Origin: Dryococelus australis
Lineage: Eukaryota; Arthropoda; Insecta; Phasmatodea; Phasmatidae
DNA length: 64,000 nucleotides
Direction of reading: 5' to 3'
Assembly: GCA_029891345.1 (NCBI GenBank)
Contig: CM057009.1
Span: 86,475,916-86,539,915 of the forward strand
The position numbers and the translations under genes were made by a program. Shown here piece by piece: positions 21,656 to 33,323 of this stretch (its first letter is position 1; every line of letters starts with the position of its first letter). Below the pieces are notes generated by a model. That model ran no database searches and was not told the DNA's origin. It saw only the letters and a list, made by a program, of their open reading frames with translations.

Positions 21656-22379
21656 CTATCTTATGTTTATTTATTTTCTAGAAGACTTACTTCTTTACAT
21701 TCTTGTGTTCAGGTCATTGGACTTTCCTTAATGTGAGTGGCATATCAAGTGTAGCTTGCATATCCATTTGTGGAAAAATGCAAAGGTACAATGATTCTCT
21801 CATAATATTTTGCAGTTTTTTTGACCTACACGTATTTAATTCAAAATCTGGGTCTCTATCAGAGCTGTCTTCAGATACTTGATCATCACTTTCACTTTCT
21901 TGTGCAGTGTGAACAATGTTTTTAGTACACAATTGAGGTTGTTCCATTTCAGTTTGCTGGCTTCTTTTTTCAAGACTTGTTTCTGACTCTTCTTCTTCTC
22001 GTGAATCTCTTTTCTTTCTTTCTATTTGTGCCAATGGCACATCTTCATCACTTCTTCTCCAACTTGAGATGTCCTAGTTAAGTTGTTCACCTTGTCACTC
22101 GCACAACACTGAACTATTTCCCCATAAAACTTGTCATCTATTCTTGGTCTTTTTGGAGAAACATACTTATCAGAATTGTCTGTAGTGTATAGTCCTTTAC
22201 ATTTTCTTCTGTCTCGGTTTGTCAGACAACTCCAAAATACCACAGTTTATCATAGTACATTTTTACCTTACATCCAGTCTTATTGTCTTCATTACTTCAC
22301 CAACCAAACCTAATTCCATGGAGTCCACAACATTTCTGGTGCCACCATTCCACTCCACAAGCACATCCATAATTATTCA

Positions 22380-24080
22380 GGATTTAATCTGAAAAACAAA
22401 ATAGAAAAGGTCATAAACACAGTGCACTAACACATCAATTTCTTATCAATATACAACCGGAAAGATAAAAGACAACATAGAACTTAACTGTGGATGACAT
22501 TTAAATGTGCAACCACAAAGAGGCATACATACAGATATGTCTATTTGTCCTATAGGACCATATGAAATTCCAAACACATACGGGTGAAAGTGGAGATACG
22601 CCTGTTTAAACTTGTACTTACCAGGCAATATTGAAATACAACAAAATTCTTTTCCTTACCAACTTTTGAACCGTTCCTTAAACAGATATGCCACTTCGGC
22701 AGAGAAAATTATATTCTTTGGGACTTCTCACTATGGTCATAACTCAAAATCATTGAAAATTGAGTTATGCCTTTTTGTGTGTGGAGAGGTGATATGATAT
22801 TTAGTTGTTTGATGCTCCAGAAATGTTGTGTGAGCCTGCCAATACTCAACACATATTTATTGTCGTTATGCATTTACAGTAAACATGTTCCCTATTACAT
22901 TAAAATATATAATGAATTAGGTTCTCTGGTTACATTTCCATGGAAGATGGTTGAGAGCAAAAGGAGGGGTGGAGAGGCGAATGTCTCTCCCTTGCTGTCT
23001 GGACCACACTTGTGCCGGAAATGGCAAGGCTCCCGTCAGTTTCACAAGATGTTCGATACATGACAGAATCTTATAATGAATACGCTTTATGCAATATGGA
23101 AAATAAAGTTATTTTCTGACACAATAAGATGATGATAAAAAGTGTATCCAATAACAAGCACTTATAAAGAACATCAATTAAGATGACTATCATACATTAA
23201 ACATATTTAATACAATGTAGGGTCGTCACATTCTCTCCAAGTGAATCTTTTTGGTACTGGAAATTATTTCTTTTTCTCAGAGAGGTGATGAGTGGACGTT
23301 TACTTGTTGTGAGAGTGGCTGAATTTTACTGATTTTCACTGCTAGGAGTCGCTGTGGTGTTAGTGGCCAGACTCCTTTCCTCCATCCTAGGCAAACCAAA
23401 TTCTACTACTTAAAACATTTGTTCCCAGTTCATTTGACTGATTCACCTGCCCACAGCAGCTTATAAAGTTACCTGCAGTGATTGTTATTACATGAGTGAT
23501 GGCAGAGATTGAGGTTCCCTCAGAAAATCTTTCCTGTAGCTGTTCTTGAATTACAGTGTATAACAGGTAACATTATCCTAATGTATGTTAAATAAGGTGC
23601 TGTATAATAATTAAAATACAATGGTATTATTTAACATTTTAATGCATAGTTTTTTTACAAACTCTGAAATATATAACAAAACACTGACACATTTAATAAA
23701 GCTGTGCGTTAGTCTACTTCAAACACAAATTTGTAGTTCCTTTTTAAAAATTCTTAAACAAAGTTGTGTAAGATTGAACTTACTTGATTATTTTTATAGT
23801 ATACATCCAAAATGTAAAATTACTATATATGTGTTGATGCATTCCATGTTGCCCCTGCATTAGCATTCATTTGTCCCACTGCCAATATACAGCTACAATG
23901 TGCCCTCAACTGGTAATTGCAGCTGTTGAACTCCTGTACAGCTGGCGTAAAGGCTAGCTAGCATGGCGTATGTGAGAATGCAACTCACTTGCCAGTCATG
24001 CCACCACCAAAATCAATCAGCTGTCTCACTTTCCCCAAGATGTAACTCTTGGGAGGCGTAAACGTTCAGGCAAGCCCTCT
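22380..24080. other. No supported gene
   Basis: AT-rich DNA between the transposase relic and the gag-containing region. ORFs at 22767-23063 and 23621-23863 have no recognisable domain. Confidence 0.4.
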
Positions 24081-24202
24081 ATATCATAATTCATCCCCAG
24101 TCACCAAACTGCTAGGGAAATGACTGCCACAATCAGAATTCAGCAGTTCCTGCAGTATGGGTACTCCACATGTACCATCTTCATGCCACATCTGACCTGT
24201 GC

Positions 24203-24277
24203 ATGCGTTTGTGTGTGTAGTGTGTGTTTGCATGCACGTGCATTTGTGTGTGTGTGTGTCTCTCTCTCTCTCTCTCG
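24203..24277. repeat. (TG)n / (TC)n microsatellite cluster
   Basis: Interrupted TG runs near 24203-24260 followed by a (TC)n run to about 24275. ORFs on both strands through it are artefacts. Confidence 0.85.
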
Positions 24278-24279
24278 TG

Positions 24280-27050
24280 TGCATTGTATAATTTTCCTTA
24301 TCTTTTACTGTCAAAATCAGTGCTTAAAAAGAGGGTATTAATATTAACCCCGTGTTTTGCATTATTTGAATTAAACTATAAACACCCTTTGGCACACTTA
24401 TACTCTCTCCATTGACGTAGACCTTCTGATACCAAATTATATCCTATATTTTGCCTTATTCATTGTTTTATATTTGTTTTAAATTCATTAATGCATTTTT
24501 ACAAATACATTATGAGATACTCTGAAAGACAGTGATACATTTGATTATATTAACATCTTTTTAATTTCTCACTATCAACCTATATATTTTCTTGTGTTTT
24601 TTTGTATATTTATTTGGAGATGTTGTTTATTCTCTTTGTGTTATTGTGTTTTCTGTATGTCTTATTGTATGTATTAATGTTTGGTTTTTGTGGTTTTGAA
24701 AAATTGCTACCAGTTAACCCGTGCTTTGAGCGGGCTTCCACTGTGATCGGCAGTCGGGTACGGACGCGGACAGAGGGAGGCAGTGTGTCCTGCTGCTTTC
24801 TGGCGCTTAAAGCTTTTTCTTCTCAACCACTTAATTTTCAATAGCTAATTAACATTTTCTTGGTATTTAATTTACTACGTTTTTTTTGCCCAGAAGTAGT
24901 GTCCCTTGACCCCTACAGGGTTGCACGTGCCCAGGGGCGTAATTTTTAATGTAAGATTTCACCTGAGTTCTGTGCTCATTTTTTACTGTGTCAGCTGGCA
25001 AGTTGTCCAAATTGTTGTAATGAAAGCACCTTGTAAAAGTGTTTATTGTGTGAAGTAAATTTATACTGACTCTACGTTATATTTTCTTCATGTGGCAGGC
25101 AGCTTCCACCGACTACTGGGTGCTGCACTAACTCTGCAGTGTTTCATGCCGTTTTTTTCCCAAATGTTGCAATGTAACTTTACTGGCATGTATATTCAAA
25201 AATACCATATTTTAAGAACGTACGAAGTGGCCCTCTACAGCCTCGTTTTACTATCACAAGGAGGCCAACACACTCACTAGGTAGGCCCAGAAACGTAACA
25301 CCACATTACCTATTAGGTGTTTCACCTTGGAACACCACTGAAGTCTCCAGGACGAGCCACGTGGGTGAATGGCCTGTGACCCCACACTAAGTTTTATGCT
25401 CCAGAGCTACTCGATGCCCAAGTATGTCACAAAATTCTCAGTTCCTTCCCTTAACTTAGTTCTTGGCAATAATATCCCCCCTCTGTAAAACCACCTTGTC
25501 AGTATCCAGGAGCCCAACTCCTGTCATGTGCCCCCCAATGTGGGATGAATTTATATAGCCATTTCCTGTTCTAAATTTTTGTGACAAATTACTCCTGGCA
25601 TGTGTTGACCTTTTGTGTGGCCAATACTTATAGTTTATGACCGAAAACTTGGGTGTAACTTTTCTCCTATGATTGCAGGTGCAACATTTGTATTTTCATC
25701 ATGTCGCACATTCTAAATTTTTATGTCAAAACCCTGTCTTTTTGACCAATCTAGCAAAAATTTCTAATGTTCCTGGTATTTTCCTGCTTTACCCAACATT
25801 ATTTCTTTTTACCAAAAGAGTGGGTCTCTGTATCAACTCTGGGAAATTCTAGTCGTCATCAAAGAAGCAACTTACCACCAGATGCCGTGTGACATTACCG
25901 CCTAGCAACCATATTTTGCGCTCATCCATCACCCTTCACCCGCCCCTCCAGGTGGACATGAGTCAGCAGCGATCTTGTGTGTGTGTGTGCATGCATGTGG
26001 TGTGCAGCACCTCCTCCACCCTCTCAGGTGGTTCACTCTCCTGCACACTAGAGGGGATTCTGCCACATGCCAAAGTAGTCCATTGATCCGACCAACTGAT
26101 TGCTAAATGGCTTCTCGTGACCTTCTATGCCATGACGATGACAGGTTGATAGGCTGGCATATCTATAATGGCATTGTGGAACGCTTGAGCTTCAAGCATG
26201 TATGGCCACTACCAAACCCTGATCCCTTCGTGTTTGTGCAACTACAAACTAGCACATGTCAGGGTGATAATGTCGCAGTAGTCCATCAGCTGTGTGAAGC
26301 CATTGACAGATCCATCAGTGAACTGTGTGCTGGTGCGTTGGCACTTTCCACCACAGGCCAAACTGTGAATTTGTGTGACTATTGTTAAAACCCTGAAGTG
26401 TCCAGGGTGCCATTGACTTTGTGACTAACGTGTCTTTTTTCAAGGGCCCTGTATACTTAAACCTTGAACCAACACCAACAACCTATTGGCAAAAACTTCA
26501 AAAGTGCAGCAACACTAGTTGCTGTGGCAGAATTGGCCAAGCCACTTTCGTGTGTGTTCAGTGCTTTAGAGTGTACCACAACGAGTGTGTGTTACCGCAA
26601 GAAATTTAAAATAAATTCATCTTTGTGTGGTGCTAGCCAGTACAAGCTTGCCTACATGTAATATTTTCCGCCAACATGCAACTTGTCATTGTCAGTGTCA
26701 TCTGTCTGAACCAATAAGAACCACGCCAGGAAAACATCTGCAGAGGAGGAAACTCTGAACTTACTAGTTGTGACAGCTGTGGACTGCGAGCCCCCTGTTA
26801 ATGTGTCACTAAAGGATAATTGTGTGACCCTGAGTGAAAGAAATTTGTGTCTTGCCAGTGCACATAGCAATTTTGTTTGCCACATCTACAAGGTGCACTA
26901 ACAAGCACGTGCAGCCCAGCCGTATTGTTCGTCCCTCCCACTTTTTTGACTCCACTTCTTCACATGGCATCTAGACAGCATTGTACCTTGTCCACCACCA
27001 TAAAAATGACATGCCAGCCACATGCTTTTTCAACAGCATTGCCTGTGTCA
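24280..27050. other. Unassigned region upstream of a gag relic
   Basis: No clear gene. A cysteine-bearing open stretch at 26421-26609 and an ORF at 26107-26388 precede the gag relic on the same strand and might be its 5' part or an unrelated remnant. A short (TG)n is at about 25977-25990. Confidence 0.35.
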
Positions 27051-27059
27051 GCTCCTACA

Positions 27060-28240
27060 GATTTCCAGTCATAGCCAATTTTTGCAGGTCTACCAACTGA
27101 AGATCCTGTGGCATTTCTTCACAACTGCGTAAGCAGTCTGCGACAGCGTGGCAAAGCTAAGCAATGGTGGTGTGGCATCTCCCACTACTGCATTATCTGG
27201 GAAGTGTACCAATGGTCATTCAAGTGTCATTTTGCTGGCATTTTTTTCCTCATTACAGGTGCTTATCCTCATAATTTAAGAACAAAACCAAGTGAGTCTC
27301 TCTGTAGGTTTGTCAACCAGAAAATTATTTTGGTCCAAAACTACTATGCCTACATGTCAGCAAGGAAGTGCTCGAAGTTGTGGCTGGAACATTATGATTC
27401 AAGTTCTGTGGCGTGTTCTGTGGTGTATTAGTTTCCCTCATCCATTACCCTGTTGATGACTTTATGCACTATGTTTTCATATTGGAGCAGAGCTCTGTTC
27501 CGACAGATGAACCAATCCGTGTTTGGGATCTCATGCAAATTCACCCTGTGTTTTAATACAAACTTTCTAATGCCAGTGATTCAGACAAAAATTCAAAACT
27601 TTCAAAAGAATGACAACATTGGTGCTCCAATCAAAAACAGCTCAAAAGTGACTGTGCATACATGTTCAGGACATGGACCGTACGCCTGCTGCAACTGTGA
27701 CGGACATCAGATGCGCTGGCGGAACGAGTGTCCAAGTCGCAATAAAACTCTACAAAATTACACGTCACAAAACCACTTCCAGGAAAAGGCCAAGTGGGAT
27801 AATGTGGTCAGATGCTACCTACCCCCCCAGAAAAATGTGACTTCTGGACAAACTACACAACAAATTATATGTTCACTGATCTGCTACAGTGCCAATCAGG
27901 TAATCTATATATTAGTGCTTATCAATAATCAACAACGCTCCGCTTTCATATATACTGCTGCTTCTTACAACTTTGTTAGTATCAGCTTGGTAGACATGTG
28001 CAAAATTAAACTAACTACTCAAACTGTACAGCTCACCATAGCAGCCTGTACTGGTGAAACTATTTTTGAAGTGAAAATTACTGTTCAGATAGGGACATCG
28101 AAACTGTCACTGCTGCCTTTGTTTCAAATGATCCTGGAGAGGATGCTATACAAGGGATACAGTGGCTAACAGAGCAAAATTCTTTGGTGGAACCAGCCAC
28201 GTGACAAATTCACTTCGGCCAGGATGGTCATGCAGTCTAC
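27060..28240 (+). pseudogene. Retrotransposon gag-protease relic
   Basis: The reading starts near 27060 with a gag-like GLPTEDPVAFLHN, followed by KPSESLCRFVNQK (about 27290), typical of capsid C-terminal helices. A zinc-knuckle-like CCNCDGHQMRWRNECPSRN lies at about 27680-27735. The open frame 27453-28169 then carries a retropepsin-like domain in which the catalytic DTGAS is YTAAS (about 27955), and after a frameshift the end EDAIQGIQWLTEQNSLV (about 28140-28190) matches the usual retropepsin tail before RT. No RT follows, so the element is truncated. Likely Ty3/Gypsy class; family not determined. Confidence 0.65.
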
Positions 28241-29720
28241 AACATAGACCTACGGCCCACTAGTTGAAAATAAAGGTACAGCAGTACGACCTTGATCACA
28301 CTATGCTGCCAGAGTACTGTGACATCATCCAGTATCTGCTCAATGAACGCCACATTGTTGACTAATTTTTTATATCTGCTATGTGTATAACAGAGACATG
28401 AAACTAGTGCTAAAATTTTTGTAATCAAGGAAAACTTTTTGGATGCCTTGTAGTTTCAAGCTGTGCTGTTTTCTTTTAATTTTGTGCAAATTACTCAAAT
28501 AATTTATTTTATTTTATTTTTTTATTAAATGTTAATTATGTTTAGCAATTTTAAGGAAATATTAGTTAATTAAAGTTACGGTGTTTTAAGATAATATTTG
28601 GGTGGAATTTAATACTTTATATATTTTTCTGGGACTTTATAGTTTACGTTCTGACACTCGTAGACGTGCAGGCAGGCAAGAACGTCTTCTCACAGCCTGC
28701 AGCCATGAGACCGCCTCCACTTGCAATACGTATGATACACCAGATGCACAATGTCTTGCTTTTGTTTTACCATGTACATGTCTGTTTCATGCTGTGTTGT
28801 CTTTTGACGCAGTAACATTCCTGTTTCTGGTAATTCTGCTGTCGTGGGCCTGTGTTGCCATGAGCCCATAGAAAAAAATGCTCTTTGTACAATCTTTAGC
28901 AAGCTTTCAACAGCCCAGTGTCATCTAGTGGCCACTTAGGGACAACATTTTTACTGTATCCTGCCGGCAATGCGGTACTAAGTGTCAATGTTACTTTTCC
29001 TGCTGCTACAGCTGAACGTATCCTGCGGCTGATCATATCAAACTCTAAAAAGAAAGATGTAGTCGCCAAGTGCGCTAACAAAATTATTTTACTTATGCCG
29101 TTGAGCTGAATTTATGAGAACTGTAGCACAGATTATATGGTAGTGATTGTGTTTTTTTTTTGTTACCAGCTGACAATGCTGTTTTCCTAGTTTTCTCCAA
29201 GCCCTCCTATGCGTAAGTTTGTTCACCAGTGGTTTTGTGTTAATGTAATGCATTCATGCCCAGTCAATTCATTTTTTTTTCTGTTTTTGCAAATGGTTTT
29301 CTTAGTGTTCTCTTTTGGCTCTTCACTTTAATTTTCATTTCTTTACATTGTTTGGACTCATAGTTCAATTTTGTGCAATTTTGATCATCCTACTTAAGTG
29401 TTATGAGGAACTTTAGTTTTTGTAAATTTCATTTCAAAATAGGTCATAAACTTGTTGTGCTCTTAAAAATTTAATTCTGTAACCTCTGGTATTTATTTAT
29501 ATTATGGCATGGCAGGTATTTATTTATATTATGGCATGGCAGGTATTTATTTATATTATGGCATGGCATGGCAATAGTCCATTTGAATGATTTGTGTCAC
29601 ATTTTCCCAGTATTCATTTTCATTCATTCTTAAAGTAACATTTTGGTAGCAGTTTGGTTTATGGTCTACTCGCAAAAATAGCATACAAACGCTGTGTGGG
29701 TTTCAATTTATCTAAGATTG
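28240..29720. other. No supported gene
   Basis: Spacer between the two convergent gag relics. Contains the 27-bp tandem repeat listed separately and no protein similarity that I recognise. Confidence 0.4.
29488..29568. repeat. Three tandem copies of a 27-bp unit
   Basis: The unit GGTATTTATTTATATTATGG + CATGGCA occurs three times with no mismatch, and a further TGGCA follows. Confidence 0.97.
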
Positions 29721-29721
29721 T

Positions 29722-31091
29722 TTAGACTATTTTAGTTCTTGATACACACAACCAAAGAACCATAGCTGCTTCCTTAATGTCAGCTATGTAATTCACCAAG
29801 GATTCAGAGTGGTGTTGCATCATGTTGAACCAGTCTAACCTAATATTAACTGACATTCTTGTTGGAATTAAATAGTCAATAATATAATTGTGATATTGGT
29901 CAAAACTGAAATTATTAGCAGTAGCTAGTGATTTCCTATTGCTCAAAGGAGAACAAGTGAAGGGAAAAGTAATTTTCAATAATTGGTTATGTGATATATC
30001 ACCCTTTTATTTTATTCAAATTAATTCAATCAAGGATTTCAAGAACTGGTGAATATTCAGATCATCAGTTTCACCAAAAACTGTTGAACTCTCTCCAAGG
30101 GATGGGAGAGTTTACCATGACCAGTAAATGAAAATGAAGCATTGGGGTTGAAAATAGAATGTGATTGGGAATGCAGGAGGGGTTGGTGATGCTGGGTGAT
30201 GAGGTGGGGTGTGTGGGGTAACGCAGCAGTGGATTGGATGGCAAAAGCTTAATGATGTTGATTTGGAGTAAGTTTAGAATGTAATTGCATGGGAATAGGA
30301 TTGTAGAAGTGTTGTGGTATACCATTAGGAATGTACGAGGATAGGCCAGATGAAAAAGGAGTAGTAATAGGGTCAAATGAAACTGTTGACTACTGGAAGA
30401 TAAGTATTTCTGACTTTTGGCTAGGCCGATGTGAAAGAGATTGAAAATGAGAACTAAGTGAGTGAAGAGATTTGGACGGCTCTTAACATCGGGGTCTTTA
30501 GAGCCGAAAGAACTGAGAGTTTCGGAAGTTGTTAGAGGTGGCTGGGTGGATGAGGAAATGTTGGAAGGTTAAGGAGTAGCTTTGGAAAAATTTTGATAAA
30601 TCTGGGATGATGAAGGAAATCAACAGAAGGCTGAGGAGCTTGGAATGAAATAGAGGGTTGGTGGTAGGGGAATGATGAGAGTGGCATGTCTGAAGTGGCA
30701 ACTGGTGTGCCAGCATTAGTGGAAACCACAACTTGTGAAGTTAAATCATCATCAACATTAGTACCGCCTTCTACCTTGGCAGTATCAAAACACACTAATG
30801 AGGTAGGGATGGGATCTGGGGGAATGACAGAGCATGTTGTGTGAGCAGTACTGAGAGGTGGTGAGATGGGTGTTGTGGGTGAATATTAAGTAGTGAATTC
30901 AAGTGATCTAGCTTCTATACCAAGAATGCAAACACTAATTCCTGTTTCCTTGCACCCTGAAATTGAAAAATTTCTAAATAACTGAGCCACCAAAGACTCA
31001 AAAAGAACTGTGGTCATCTGAACAGCTGTTGCAAGTTGGGTTTCTCCTGCCAAAGCACCCAAATGTTTCTTTACAACTTCGTGGCTCATTT
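29722..31091 (-). pseudogene. Retrotransposon gag relic
   Basis: Leftward from ATG 31091: an N-terminal alpha-helical segment, then a proline/serine/threonine-rich middle (30071-30795), and a capsid-like C-terminal region 29722-30080 with GETDDLNIHQFLKSL and IRLDWFNMMQHHSESLVNYI, the latter a typical gag capsid motif. Stops are frequent. Ends abruptly near 29722, with no zinc knuckle or pol on that side. It is oriented opposite to the gag-protease relic and does not resemble it closely, so a second family is likely. Confidence 0.6.
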
Positions 31092-31357
31092 TCATATTTT
31101 CTTAAACTTGGTCAGTTAATTTAAATAGATGTTGTGTACCTGTCCGTGGCCTAACAGCTGTAAGAATGTCGATCTGTGTAATACATGTGTTAACCTCATC
31201 AAGCACCTAAGTATATCAGCTTAATGTAAACTATCCTGCAATGAAACTGCTGTGTTATTTAGATAAGCAACTTTTTCTGAACAAGTGGTAAGTTCGTCCA
31301 TCCAATCATTATTTTTTAAGTAACCCACTGAGAATGGAATGCCATCTTTCTATGCTA

Positions 31358-33319
31358 TGACACCGTCGGGTGAGACCCGAGACAAATGATGACACAAATA
31401 CTTACTGGTAATTTGGGCCCAGCGGTGCTTCCCAATCACAGCACTATTGAGACTCAGGGTTCTCAGGGTGTGTCTGTTTTCTGTGTGTCCGTCTCACCCG
31501 TGCGTACTTACAAACATGTAGGCAATACTAAACTTTTTATTAAACATCACTGGAAATAAACACTTAATTAAACATGTGGCTAGAACGCTGTCCCTACTGA
31601 ATAAAAGATATAAATTCACTGTGAGACTTGTTTTTATTGTTACTATGCATACACATCAACGTGCCAATGAAATTATGATAATCTCGGTCATGACTGGCCA
31701 ATTCCGCTTGGGTGCTCCCAGCCCGCAATTAATCTAGCACACGCCTAGATGGATGATCTCATAGAGGTGCATGATAGCACAGCCTTCACAACGGAAGACG
31801 GCCGACAGCTGCTAGGGTGGACTGATGGTTTTTCCCTGAAGACAGGACACTGTGAATTACAAATGAAACTTTTGATACATTAACACGTGTGATTACTCTG
31901 CATCACTAATGCAGACTCGTCGGGGCTCGCCCTCCAGCATGTGGGTAGTGTGGTGACGTCCTGTACACAGAGCTGGTTAGGACGGGAATAATTGCAATGT
32001 ACACTTATTACAAAATTACATAAACCTTCAAAAGATACATGAAACCAAATGGGACACGAGATGAATATTCACAATAAACACACACATGTGTGAAAACAAG
32101 TTTAGATGGCTCGTATACCGCTGGATGAAGTTCGTATCGGACCATGTGGTGCAGGTGAAATTGCAATATTCCTGTGTGGAAACTGCAAATCAAAGTCAGA
32201 CAAAATATTATTCTTGCTGAGAAAATAGTTCTCTTTTCGATTGAAGTGGTTAGAGGCTTGTAACATGCCTGATGGCAGTAAAATCAAACATTAACATGGC
32301 TATGTGAACAAGTACAAAAGCATCAATTTACATGAAATTACATGGAACCCTGACAAAAATTTAACATAGAACCCTTAATAAAATATTGTACAAGCTATGT
32401 TATATAAATAAGCTCTCAAACGCAACGATAGCGTATACAAGGACTTGGTGTCGGTCGGCTACGTTGTTATACGTGATATTACCGTAAAATATTCAAACAC
32501 GAAAATTACTCTCAAATATATACATAAAAACAAAGCCGTTAAAATTGCCTTTAGCAATAATGCAGAAGTTGCAATGAAACGTAATAACCATAGGTGGGTG
32601 GTGCCTGATTCAAGTTGCGTGGGTCGCGTGACCTTTCCAACATATTTCTACTACTTCTCCTTGATTAAGTTAAAAATGCCGCAAGGGTGCAATAAATGAA
32701 TAAAGCAGAAGTATTATGCTGGAGAAAATGTCTGGCAAAAATGTACTCAAGGAAAGGTTAACTGGTAAACTAAATTGACTATGGAAACCTAAATCAGTGA
32801 ACAAAAGTTGTAGAGAGAACGCGACAGTGTGTTACCTCGCCAGCTCTCCTCGACAGACTCTCCAGAGACAAGCATCGCACGGACCTACCATGGCCTCCTA
32901 CGGGTTTCACATAAGCGGAAGTACCATGCACGCTGAGTAAAATATTTTATTATTGATAATAAAATGGCACAAAATAAATTAATTACTGTTTTACATTTTT
33001 ATAATTTTCTTATGGATGTTCATATTATTTCAATGTCTGTTTATGGTGGCATTCATGCTGGAATATCAGTGTTCTTAATCTCGGTGCCGTGGGCATTTTG
33101 AATTTTATAACCAAACAATTTAAAAATAATAACAAACACTTGAACACTTTTAAAGACATTTTAAACCCTGCACATACAATATAACACATTTTACATGAAA
33201 AATAATATTTATGTGAAAGTTCAAAATTATTGGCATCTTTGCGCATGTGCGGGACATGGGACAAATGCGTGGTGAGTGCTGTCATGGGCTCTAGCATCAC
33301 TGGTTGTTAGCCAGTGTCA
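31358..33319 (-). mobile_element. Solo LTR, copy 2, inverted relative to copy 1
   Basis: Reverse complement aligns with copy 1 over its whole length, with diagnostic blocks at both ends and in the middle (for example the GACGAGTCTGC...GGGCTCGCC block near 31920 and the ACTTCCGCTTATGTGAA block near 32920). Ends are TGACAC...GTGTCA and flanking GCTA at 31354-31357 and 33320-33323 is a perfect 4-bp duplication. Length 1962 bp. No internal element of this family is in the window. Confidence 0.9.
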
Positions 33320-33323
33320 GCTA

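Larger units (their letters stand above)
17850..22370 (-). pseudogene. DUF7869-type transposase-like gene, interrupted by two insertions
   Basis: Leftward from ATG 22370 there is an N-terminal VLVEWNGGTRNVVDS Tudor/chromo-like segment, then a nuclear, serine- and acid-rich region (21714-22243). After the solo LTR (19739-21655) the reading resumes at about 19680 with MFSDENKEALHTGFYDMG, ESHYCRQSSSKEFL (about 19100), SLELYRQIF, a cysteine pair in DQCILCKSYH (about 18920), TIFDLQNVISLP, then ALFADSCGGKTRK (about 18540), corresponding to the family's SDNCGGQN motif, FFEPNHGQSEG (about 18440), corresponding to FxxxGHxQxExDS, and DFLDFK near 18270. After the MITE at 18014-18249 a KWEDITEQRV tail is visible to about 17850. 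These motifs belong to a large insect repeat family whose catalytic region is catalogued as DUF7869. Stops and frameshifts are frequent. The family name is from memory; the motif series is from the sequence. Confidence 0.75.

Noticed and set aside
29488-29568. CRISPR-like array
   Set aside because: The units are head-to-tail without spacers and the setting is eukaryotic; it is a plain tandem repeat.
19739-33319. A single 13.6-kb transposon with 1.9-kb terminal inverted repeats
   Set aside because: Each arm has LTR-type TG...CA ends and its own 4-bp flanking duplication, and the left arm lies inside a continuous transposase gene. Two solo LTRs explain this better.
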